NCBI RefSeq assembly: GCF_001552595.1
Contig: NZ_BCRM01000014.1
Location: forward strand, 1 to 60,692
DNA: 60,692 bases
Direction: 5' to 3'
From: Rhodococcus erythropolis NBRC 15567
GTDB taxonomy: Bacteria > Actinomycetota > Actinomycetes > Mycobacteriales > Mycobacteriaceae
The notes below the pieces were generated by a model, which was given only the letters and a program-made list of their open reading frames with translations, ran no database searches and was not told the DNA's origin. The translations under genes and the position numbers were made by a program. Within the stretch, counting starts at the first letter, position 1, and each line of letters begins with the position of its first letter. This document shows, piece by piece, positions 1-7,359 of this stretch.

Positions 1-23
1 CAGTGCTGTGAATCAGGCGTTGG

Positions 24-1364
24 TCAACCCGCAGTGCGAACGCGGATTCCGGAACCGATACCGCCACCGGATGCACGATCTGCAGCGTCGAGGATGTCTC
101 CGACCGGGATACCCAGATTCGAGGTTCCACCGGAGGTCGCGAGTACCAGGTTCGCTTCGTTGCAACTGGGTGCGCCGCTGCTGTTGGAACCGCTGGTGAT
201 GCCCAGCGCCAGGGTTCCGGAGACGATGGCGCCGCCACTGTCCCCGGCGAGGGTGCACGCGGTACCGGCGAACCCGCGGACGGTTCGTGAATCGCCGTCA
301 GCCATGACCAGTTGTGTTTCGACGCGATCGGCTGCCACGACGCCACAGGTGAACGACGACGTCTGACCCGACTTGCAGATGGGAGCGCCGATCACGGGAC
401 GTGCTGTTCCGGTGATCGCGAGGGTGGTCCCGTTGGCACCGCGGACGGCAGCGCGGTCGAGGCCCGCGTCGATGCCCGACTGGTCGAACTTGATGACCGA
501 GTAATCGAGATCACCGGCGTTGTTGCCGACGGAAGACTGTGAGAAGGCGCCGATCAACTGACTGTCGTCGACGTTCGCGTGATTCGGCAGGTAGACCGGC
601 GACTTCGAGCCCTCGGCCGGATTGCAGTGTCCGGCACTGATATTGAGTGCATTGTTCTGATCGTCGACGGCGTTGAACCCGAACGAGCAGACCGAGATGT
701 TCTCGGTCGGCGTCTCGCGAATGGGTCCCGTCGACGTGATGTAGGTGTCGCCGCCGAGCGCTCCGGGATCAACCGATCCGCCGCCGTCCGGGCTGAGAAC
801 GATCTTGGTGTTCTCGAGCAGGGTCGGAAGATTGAGTGCCTGCCCGACGGGGCTGTTCGCAACGTCGATGACGACCTGGTTGTTCAAGACGTCGATAGTC
901 GCCGAATTGACTGCGCGTGATATTTCCTTGGGAAGCCCGGCGATCCATCCGTTGACGTCGGCCAGCGTCTTCTCGAGGGTGTCGGCGGAGACGGGGGCGA
1001 CGTGGGTGCGGTATCCGTCGTCGGCCGCGATTCGAGCAGCTTCGGTGGTGGTGACGGCTACGACGGGTTGACCGTCGAGTCCCATCCACGATCCGGCGTA
1101 GTCGCCGGGGCGCTCGGACTTGAATTCCTGGGCGTACGCGCCGAGTTCCTGAGCTTTGGCAGCGCGGTCGAGATACTCCTGTGGGGAGATCTTCAGATCG
1201 CGTGTGATCGCCTCGACCAGCTCAGCCGGAAGCTGGTCGGCTTCGAGCTGTTCGACATGCGTGTCGGAGGCGGGCTCTGCCGATGCCGTCGTGGTGAATG
1301 GAGCTGCGAGCAGTAGTGCCGAGGCGCCGACCACAGCGGTGCGGATCGCCAACGAGTTACGCAT
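24..1364 (-). CDS. Secreted chymotrypsin-fold serine protease (S1 family)
   Basis: The 446-residue protein has an N-terminal signal peptide (about residues 1-29, cleavage near ASA-EP). A pro-region of roughly 190 residues follows, then a trypsin-like domain. The triad is visible: His246 in SAGHC, Asp287 in DLDYS and Ser376 in GDSGG. Cys pairs around the triad His and Ser resemble the alpha-lytic/streptogrisin group. It probably acts outside the cell on proteins after pro-region removal; its substrate cannot be read from sequence. It lies downstream of the Hsp70-like/IniR minus-strand block but is separated by about 110 bp, which contains a TAGGGG hexamer at 1415-1420. It may therefore have its own promoter. 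The ATG start gives a clean signal peptide. Confidence 0.9.
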   Translation of the reverse strand: MRNSLAIRTAVVGASALLLAAPFTTTASAEPASDTHVEQLEADQLPAELVEAITRDLKISPQEYLDRAAKAQELGAYAQEFKSERPGDYAGSWMGLDGQPVVAVTTTEAARIAADDGYRTHVAPVSADTLEKTLADVNGWIAGLPKEISRAVNSATIDVLNNQVVIDVANSPVGQALNLPTLLENTKIVLSPDGGGSVDPGALGGDTYITSTGPIRETPTENISVCSFGFNAVDDQNNALNISAGHCNPAEGSKSPVYLPNHANVDDSQLIGAFSQSSVGNNAGDLDYSVIKFDQSGIDAGLDRAAVRGANGTTLAITGTARPVIGAPICKSGQTSSFTCGVVAADRVETQLVMADGDSRTVRGFAGTACTLAGDSGGAIVSGTLALGITSGSNSSGAPSCNEANLVLATSGGTSNLGIPVGDILDAADRASGGGIGSGIRVRTAG

Positions 1365-1473
1365 GAAATCCCTTCAAGTCCCCGGCACCGAGCCGGTAGG
1401 TACCGCACCCACCATAGGGGAAAAGTTTCGACGAGGAATATGCGCCTCCTCTCTGGCTGTTCAATCGTTCTGT

Positions 1474-2721
1474 CTAACTTGGCATTCCGGGTCTCGGGGC
1501 CAATGGCATGACGGGCATGTCGGGATTCGGCACCACCGGATCGGTTGTGTCGGTCGGGTTGGAGGGCTGCGTCGGCGTTGTCTGTGTATCAGTGGGGTCG
1601 GTCACGGCGGGAGTGTCCGGGGTAGCCGGATCGACCGGATTCAGCGGTCCGACGACCGGCGGCAGGTTCTCGATCCGAAGGGGGTCGAGCTGGATGGTGA
1701 TCGGCGATCCCTGTTGCGCGGGGACGTTCGCCGTAGTGGATTTCTCGGTACCGGTGCCCGGACTCGCCGGGATGGGCTGGGATTCGGATGAGGTCGATTC
1801 CGCGTCGGATGACCACGACTGCGCCGTCGGCTGCGCGCCGAGAGCGGGTACTTCCGACGGGAGCGAGGTCGCTGAGTGCGAAACCGTGCCGGGCTGACTC
1901 GCCGCAGTGGCGGGCGTGGTGCCGGTGGGCAGGGGAGATTGTGCGTCGAGAATCCCGGGCGCTGAAATGGTCGGAGTGTGTCCGATGATGACCGCGGCCG
2001 CGCAACCCGACACCGTCAGAAAGACTGCGGCGGCGGCTGCGGCGATGATCGGTCGGCGCTCTGATCGCCACTGACGATTCAGCCAACCGTCGACGCTCGG
2101 TGCTTTCGTGCCCGGTACTTCCACGCCGGATTCCGGCTCCGGTTCGATCAGGACGAACGGCGGAAACTCCTCGAGGGTGTCCTCTGGCTCGGCAAGATCG
2201 GTTGGCTCGGGTTCGGAACAGGTAGAGGTGATCGAGTAAGGCGCGGCCAACGCTGCGGCTCCGCGGGCTGCACTGTCGTCGGCATCCGGATCCGCGAGCC
2301 AGGCCGCGGAGGCTTTCTCTTCCGGAATCAGTTCGACGCCGTCGAGATCCATGCTGTCGAGTGCGCCGCGCAGTGCGTCGACGGAATCGCTCGACCAACC
2401 TGCCGGGATCACCGCAGAGATGTTCAGGTTCTGATCAGTGAGTGTTCGGACCTCCTTGACCAGGCAATACATTGCTGTCGCTACGAGTTCCTCTCCTCGC
2501 GTCATGTGCTCGGAGAAGTTGTCGGTATCGTCAGTTCCGACCCTGTCGAGGAACCCGCGCAAGCCGGTTGACCCCAACGCGGTTTCACCTAGCTGCACGG
2601 TGCCGTCAGGAGCGTGGTGCAGCACCGATTCGCGTTCGAGGATCACTGGTTCCGAGTCGGGTTTCGCGATCGCAGCAATGCTTCGTTTATTGCCGACGGC
2701 GAGTTCGACTCCCCACTTCAT
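1474..2721 (-). CDS. Truncated Hsp70-like N-terminal domain fused to membrane anchor and Pro/Thr-rich tail
   Basis: Residues 1-160 look like the start of an actin-fold Hsp70-like ATPase: a first beta-hairpin region, a segment like the Hsp70 VPAWF region (IPAGWSSDSVDALRG, about 105-119) and a degenerate EPTAA equivalent (PEEKASAAW, 133-141). The sequence then jumps to the family's GAAALA end (154-159). The phosphate-2 and adenosine motifs present in the full-length neighbour at 5283-7010 are missing. A transmembrane helix at about 224-247 is followed by a Ser/Thr/Pro-rich tail of about 165 residues, presumably extracytoplasmic. It cannot bind ATP in the normal way, so it may be a partner or decoy of the full-length paralogue. 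Function is unknown; ancestry by internal deletion is an inference. Confidence 0.75.
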   Translation of the reverse strand: MKWGVELAVGNKRSIAAIAKPDSEPVILERESVLHHAPDGTVQLGETALGSTGLRGFLDRVGTDDTDNFSEHMTRGEELVATAMYCLVKEVRTLTDQNLNISAVIPAGWSSDSVDALRGALDSMDLDGVELIPEEKASAAWLADPDADDSAARGAAALAAPYSITSTCSEPEPTDLAEPEDTLEEFPPFVLIEPEPESGVEVPGTKAPSVDGWLNRQWRSERRPIIAAAAAAVFLTVSGCAAAVIIGHTPTISAPGILDAQSPLPTGTTPATAASQPGTVSHSATSLPSEVPALGAQPTAQSWSSDAESTSSESQPIPASPGTGTEKSTTANVPAQQGSPITIQLDPLRIENLPPVVGPLNPVDPATPDTPAVTDPTDTQTTPTQPSNPTDTTDPVVPNPDMPVMPLAPRPGMPS

Positions 2722-2832
2722 AGCGATCCCCGTTTCACAGTTACCGAACTTTGCTCGGCATGCATGTCCTGATTCCTGTGAAAACTATCACTTAAACGGA
2801 TATACGCAACCCTCCGGACAATATGCAGCTAA

Positions 2833-5268
2833 CTATTTGTTCGGCGGTGTCATGCTGCGAAGGATGGTGAGCAGTTCCGAACGAGACTGCGCCCCGACGC
2901 GCCGCTTGATGCGTGCGACATGGTGCTCGACGGTTTTAGCGGAGATGTAGAGGCGTTCGCCGATTTCCCGATAGGTCAGGCCGACGACGACGAGTTCGGC
3001 AACTTCTTGTTCGCGCTCGGTCAGTACCGACGGTGGTGCCGCGCTGTCGGTCGAATCGGTTGCATTCGTCTCGGCCGTCGACGTTGTGCGTAGCGAGCGC
3101 GCAACGTGGAGCAATGCGGTGGCCGATTTGGTGTCCGGTGTGCGCAATGCTGCTTCGCCCGCCAAGCGGGCCGCGTCCCAGGGCAGCCCGATGCGGTTGA
3201 GTGTTCGCGCTGCAGTTTCCACGTCGTCTGCGTCGACGCTGCCCTGCATGAGTAGGAGCCACTGGCGTCCGGCGGTCGCCAAACCGGCTGCGTAAGTGTG
3301 GGTTTTGGCCGATTCCGCAAGGGTATGGGCGTGTGGAAGGAGATCGGCCGGTGACTGCGAGAGGATCGACGCCTGGACGCCGTACCAATGCAGCGGCGAA
3401 GACCACAGCGGAGGCTCGCCGAGTGCTCGGAGGAGCGTGCGTGCGTCGTCGACCAGATGCTCGACCTGCTCGGCCTCGTCGAGTCGTACTGCCGCAAGCC
3501 ACAGTTCGCCGATGGGAAGCAAATTGAAGAGATCCACGCTGCAGGACGAGAGGGTGCCGGCTGCGCCCGACCAGGCGCGCCGCAGCTGGGCGAGATCGCC
3601 GGAGCGTCGAGCGAGACCCACGATCATGGCATGCAGAAACAGTGCGTCACGCTCACGGAGGGGGCCGCGGACTACCTCCTCCGGTAGATCTTCGACAGCA
3701 GTGTCGTGCCCACGGGTCATCGCGATCCACGCGTCGAGAAGGTGAAGCCGCGCCCACGTGTGACTGCTTGCGTCGTCGGCGGCGATCGCGGCCGCGACGA
3801 CAGCGGCGGCCCGTTCATGGGCGCCGTTGTGCAGGAGTGCAAGAGCTACCAGCGCCGGGGCGGAATCAGGCTGGAATTCAGATGTGCCGGAGCCGCCGGG
3901 GAGCGAAAGTGCGCGCGACATCGTGTTGAGCGCACTCGGTGCACTCCCCGTGACCGATTGCATCAGTCCATTGGCCAGTGTGGCAGCGCCGACCGTGGAG
4001 CTCGACGGTGATCCAGTATGCCCGGCGAGCGCCGCGTTCGCGTCATCGACGTTGCCGATGCCGAGGAAGGTGATTGCGGCGAAGGGGGATTCGGTTTCGG
4101 TGCGCCCTGGCCCGAGCCAGGTGTAGAGATCTGCGGCGGCGCGGAGTTGGCCGCATGCTGCGGACGAAGCTGCGCGGATTCGCACCGCCGCGGCCAGTCT
4201 CGCGTTGTCGAGATCGGGTTCGGCGATGACGGAATCGGCCAGGCGGCAGGCAGTGTCGAGGTCACCACTCCGAGCCGAGACCTGGGCGTACAGCAGCGTG
4301 TCCGCCACGCCGAGAGGCTCGATCGAATTCACACGACGAAAGAGATCTGCCGCGGCCGCCGGCGTGCTCGCGTCGACTGCGTCTCGTAGTACAGCCGTGA
4401 GATCGCGGTGGCGGATGCCGGAGTCGAAAAGTCTTCGTGCTGTATCGATATCGAGGGTTCTCGCGTTCGCTCGTGATTCGACGATTCTGATCAGCTCGCT
4501 GCGGATACGTCCTGTGCTGGTCGACTCTGCCACAACGCTCGCGACGAGAGGTGATCGCGAACCGAACAGTCCGGTGGCCAGTGCTCGGTCGAATGCCGCT
4601 GTGAGACTGAACTTCTCCTGTCCCAGATCGAGCTCGAAAGCGTCGATGTCCGGGACGGCGAATGAAACCTCGAGGATCTCACGCTCGATCGGATGCAGAG
4701 CGGTGACCTGATGGAGGATGTGTGTGCGTACGGCTGTCGCCATTTCCGGGCGGCCCGCCGAGGCGGCGGCGAAATACGCTTCGACGGCCCCGAAGGAACC
4801 ACCGGCCAGATGCTCGAGCGTCAGCACGGCGCGATCGTCGAGCGGAACTCTTCGCTCCGCGGCGATCTTCCGAATATCTGACCGGTTCAACGGGTTCAGA
4901 TGTAGGACGGTACCGAAACTCGAGATGTTCGAGTAGATCGGTGCGAGTGGAGGATCGATCCGATCGGAGGCGATGACAACTCCGAGGTCGTCACGTTGAA
5001 CCAGTTCGTTCAGGGCACGGATTTCATCGGAGGTCAGAGCCTGTGCGTCTGCGATCACCACAATCGCATCGGCCGGGGCGTCATGCGTGACGACGGTGAC
5101 CACAGTTCTGTCACCAGATTCGATCCTCTTGCGCACCGCCCTCGTCACTTGGGGCCGAGCGCTGGCGTCGGTCCCGGTGACGAACAGGCGCAGTGGCGAT
5201 GCAGTCAGGTCGATGCCGCGCAAAAGTCCTGCAATGTAAGACGATTCGGTGCCGCTGTCACGGTTCAT
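2833..5268 (-). CDS. iniR: IniR-like large LuxR-family transcriptional regulator
   Basis: This 811-residue protein has a C-terminal LuxR/GerE helix-turn-helix (about 745-805, with LTEREQEVAELVVVGLTYRE and KTVEHHV). A long helical TPR-like middle and an N-terminal STAND/AAA-like region come before it. The position expected for Walker A (FVTGTDASARPQ) lacks GxxxxGK[ST], while a Walker-B-like VVIADAQ is retained. Size, architecture and position beside iniBAC match M. tuberculosis IniR (Rv0339c), the activator of iniBAC. It lies 14 bp downstream of the Hsp70-like gene, so the two are probably co-transcribed away from iniB. The orthology call rests on architecture and synteny. Confidence 0.8.
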   Translation of the reverse strand: MNRDSGTESSYIAGLLRGIDLTASPLRLFVTGTDASARPQVTRAVRKRIESGDRTVVTVVTHDAPADAIVVIADAQALTSDEIRALNELVQRDDLGVVIASDRIDPPLAPIYSNISSFGTVLHLNPLNRSDIRKIAAERRVPLDDRAVLTLEHLAGGSFGAVEAYFAAASAGRPEMATAVRTHILHQVTALHPIEREILEVSFAVPDIDAFELDLGQEKFSLTAAFDRALATGLFGSRSPLVASVVAESTSTGRIRSELIRIVESRANARTLDIDTARRLFDSGIRHRDLTAVLRDAVDASTPAAAADLFRRVNSIEPLGVADTLLYAQVSARSGDLDTACRLADSVIAEPDLDNARLAAAVRIRAASSAACGQLRAAADLYTWLGPGRTETESPFAAITFLGIGNVDDANAALAGHTGSPSSSTVGAATLANGLMQSVTGSAPSALNTMSRALSLPGGSGTSEFQPDSAPALVALALLHNGAHERAAAVVAAAIAADDASSHTWARLHLLDAWIAMTRGHDTAVEDLPEEVVRGPLRERDALFLHAMIVGLARRSGDLAQLRRAWSGAAGTLSSCSVDLFNLLPIGELWLAAVRLDEAEQVEHLVDDARTLLRALGEPPLWSSPLHWYGVQASILSQSPADLLPHAHTLAESAKTHTYAAGLATAGRQWLLLMQGSVDADDVETAARTLNRIGLPWDAARLAGEAALRTPDTKSATALLHVARSLRTTSTAETNATDSTDSAAPPSVLTEREQEVAELVVVGLTYREIGERLYISAKTVEHHVARIKRRVGAQSRSELLTILRSMTPPNK

Positions 5269-5282
5269 CGAAAGCCCGCCGG

Positions 5283-7010
5283 TCAGCGGATCGGCGCGGT
5301 GACGCCGCCGACGACACCACCGACCACGTTTCCGACACCACCGACGACGTTACCGAGACCTCCGACCACGCCGCCGACACCGTCCCCGACGCCGTTGACC
5401 AAACCGCCGACACCGTTGCCGATGCCGGTCGCAGCATCACCGATACCGGTTCCGACGCCTGCTCCGGGCGCGGGCGCGGGCGCCGGTGCCGGGGCGGGAG
5501 CCGGTGCGGGCGCCGGGGCGCCGGGTGCGGCAGGTGCAGGCGCCGACTGGGCGGTCTCACCTGGTGCGGGAGCAGATCCAGCTGGTGCGCCGGCAACCGG
5601 AACTGCCCCTGGTGCCGTCGTCGAACCGCCTGCGGCAGCAGGAGAGCCGGGCTGATTGTTCTGAGTAACGTTGTTCGCAGTCGTGGATCCGTTACCTGCT
5701 GCTTCGGCTGCCGTGGTGCTGCCGGGGGTAGAGCCCGGCGTGGTCGAAGCGGTGGACGAGGTGGACTCACTGGTGGTGTCCGCCGAACTGGACGGAACGT
5801 TGATCTTGTCCATGGCCGTTCCGATTCCGAGTCCGCCTGCGGCGAGCACGATGAACGCTCCTACCACCGCAGCAACGACGCCCACCCTCGACGAGCGTCG
5901 AGTCGCCGTGTTCTCTTCCTCTGTCGGCTCGGCAAGCAACGGAGTCGAGAAGGCAGGAACCGGTGCGGGCTTGCGCGACGGCTCGGCGGGAATCACTGCA
6001 GTGGCGGCGGCCGGCACTTGCGAGTCTCGGGCGTCGAGGGCGAGTGCCGCGGCGCCGGACGCCGCGCACGACGCGGGATCGGCGTCGGCGATCACCGGAA
6101 CACGAAGCTCCGCGGACAGTAGTTCGGCGACAAGGGGAATGGACGAGCTTCCGCCGGCCAGAACAACCTGATTGACATCACTGGACTCGACGCCGGCAGA
6201 TCGCAGGCTTTCGCGCACCAAGGCCACCGATTCGGTGAGGGCGGGCCTGATCAGATCCTCGAGCTCGGAACGAACCAGTCGAATGTCGCTGACGGCGCCG
6301 GGAAGCGTCACGCGAGCAACGGTTTCCGTCTCGGTGGAAAGTTCCTCCTTGGCTGCGCGGGCTTGCTCGCGCAGAGTTTCCAGCGCTGCAATCGTCTCGG
6401 GAGCAAAGGGATCAAGGGCTGCGAAGTGGTCGGAAACCGCATCGAGCAGGTGCACGGTGACGAGGTGATCGAATTCGTCGCCGCCGATGTCCTCGCTGCG
6501 CAGTGGCTTTCCGAAGATCTCGCTTCGTCCGCCGGTCGTGGACATCATCGTGACGTCGAGCGAGCGAGCGCCGAGGTCGTAGACGACGGTCAGACCGTCG
6601 TTGGCAGCGTTTCCGGAAGCGGCGAGCCACGCCATGACGGCCGTGGGTTCGGCGACGAGAGTAGCCCCGTGAACCCCGGCGTCGTCCAGCGCGGACTCCA
6701 TGGTTCGTGCTGTGTGGCGGTTCCACCCCACCGGGTGAGCCAGGACTACAGTTGGCCCTTCTTCGCCGCCAGCCTGGCCGACGAGCGCGCCTACCGCTGT
6801 CGCTGCGAGAGACTCGCCGCGGTACTCGGTACCGTCGGCGGCAAGTATCGGGATCGGGTCTCCGACGCGCTCGACAAATCCGGTGATGACGGTTCCGTCG
6901 TCCAATTGCAGCGCACTGGGTAAGCGGACCTGTTGCGTTTCACCGGTCGAGCCGTCGGTGACAGCTACGAGAGTGGCCGAACCGATGCTGATGCCGAGCC
7001 CTGCCGCCAT
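5283..7010 (-). CDS. Membrane-anchored Hsp70-like protein with Gly/Val-rich C-terminal tail
   Basis: The start is set at 7010 because its ATG follows an AGGGGAG ribosome site and gives an N-terminus typical of the actin fold (GLGISIGSATLVAV). The upstream extension to 7142 is low-complexity. The 575-residue protein has an Hsp70-type nucleotide domain: EPTAVMAWLA at 121-130, DLGARSLDVT at 145-154 and the adenosine motif VLAGGSSSIPL. A single transmembrane helix follows at about 375-398. Beyond it is a Ser/Thr/Ala/Pro-rich stalk with an (AP)n stretch, then about 60 residues of Gly/Val/Asn repeats such as GGVGNVVGG. There is no peptide-binding domain. It is divergent from iniB and probably in one operon with iniR. 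A role in sensing or organising the envelope is inferred. Confidence 0.8.
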   Translation of the reverse strand: MAAGLGISIGSATLVAVTDGSTGETQQVRLPSALQLDDGTVITGFVERVGDPIPILAADGTEYRGESLAATAVGALVGQAGGEEGPTVVLAHPVGWNRHTARTMESALDDAGVHGATLVAEPTAVMAWLAASGNAANDGLTVVYDLGARSLDVTMMSTTGGRSEIFGKPLRSEDIGGDEFDHLVTVHLLDAVSDHFAALDPFAPETIAALETLREQARAAKEELSTETETVARVTLPGAVSDIRLVRSELEDLIRPALTESVALVRESLRSAGVESSDVNQVVLAGGSSSIPLVAELLSAELRVPVIADADPASCAASGAAALALDARDSQVPAAATAVIPAEPSRKPAPVPAFSTPLLAEPTEEENTATRRSSRVGVVAAVVGAFIVLAAGGLGIGTAMDKINVPSSSADTTSESTSSTASTTPGSTPGSTTAAEAAGNGSTTANNVTQNNQPGSPAAAGGSTTAPGAVPVAGAPAGSAPAPGETAQSAPAPAAPGAPAPAPAPAPAPAPAPAPGAGVGTGIGDAATGIGNGVGGLVNGVGDGVGGVVGGLGNVVGGVGNVVGGVVGGVTAPIR

Positions 7011-7114
7011 GAACGAACTCCCCTGGTCGTGGGCGACAGAAGGACTGTCGCGGTTGTCTGCGATGTCGGTTTCAGGACCTAGATCGTTACCGGATCGGAG
7101 GCGTCGCGGCGAAG

Positions 7115-7177
7115 TAGGGGACCGATCCCCTAATCGGAGCAAATCCCCCTATTCCGAGCGGGCGTACCCCGTAGGGG
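7115..7177. promoter_or_regulatory. Cluster of TAGGGG/CCCCTA boxes between the hsp70-like gene and iniB
   Basis: The divergent 350-bp region has TAGGGG at 7115-7120, CCCCTA at 7127-7132, CCCCTA at 7146-7151 and TAGGGG at 7172-7177. The first two form an inverted repeat with a 6-bp spacer (ACCGAT). The last belongs to a CCCC-GTA-GGGG palindrome at 7167-7177. These are reasonable candidates for binding by the adjacent IniR-like regulator, but that assignment is inference. Confidence 0.45.
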
Positions 7178-7290
7178 CCTTCCCCGTCTGTCCACGCAGA
7201 AGAGGGGGGTGCTCCCCGTTGGCCCCAGTCGCAAAAGTTCTTAGCGTTGATTCCACTCGCTACCTCTGGCAGCGCACCAGTTTCCGGATC

Positions 7291-7332
7291 ACCGGCAACA
7301 ACCCACCGGCAACAACCCACCGGCAACAACCC
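7291..7332. repeat. Three perfect 14-bp tandem repeats in the iniB leader
   Basis: The unit ACCGGCAACAACCC occurs three times head to tail at 7291-7304, 7305-7318 and 7319-7332, ending 27 bp before the iniB ATG. The unit is C/A-rich with little self-complementarity, so it would form an unstructured mRNA leader or a repeated protein-binding site. Copy number could vary by slippage. Confidence 0.9.
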
Positions 7333-7359
7333 GGTCAACGAACTTCAGGAGAACCCGCC

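Noticed and set aside
7291..7332. CRISPR array
   Set aside because: Contiguous 14-bp tandem units have no spacers, and no cas genes are present.
6883..7359. Upstream extension of the iniB frame
   Set aside because: It would overlap the Hsp70-like start and run through the tandem repeats; the ATG at 7360 has a good ribosome site and the IniB N-terminus.
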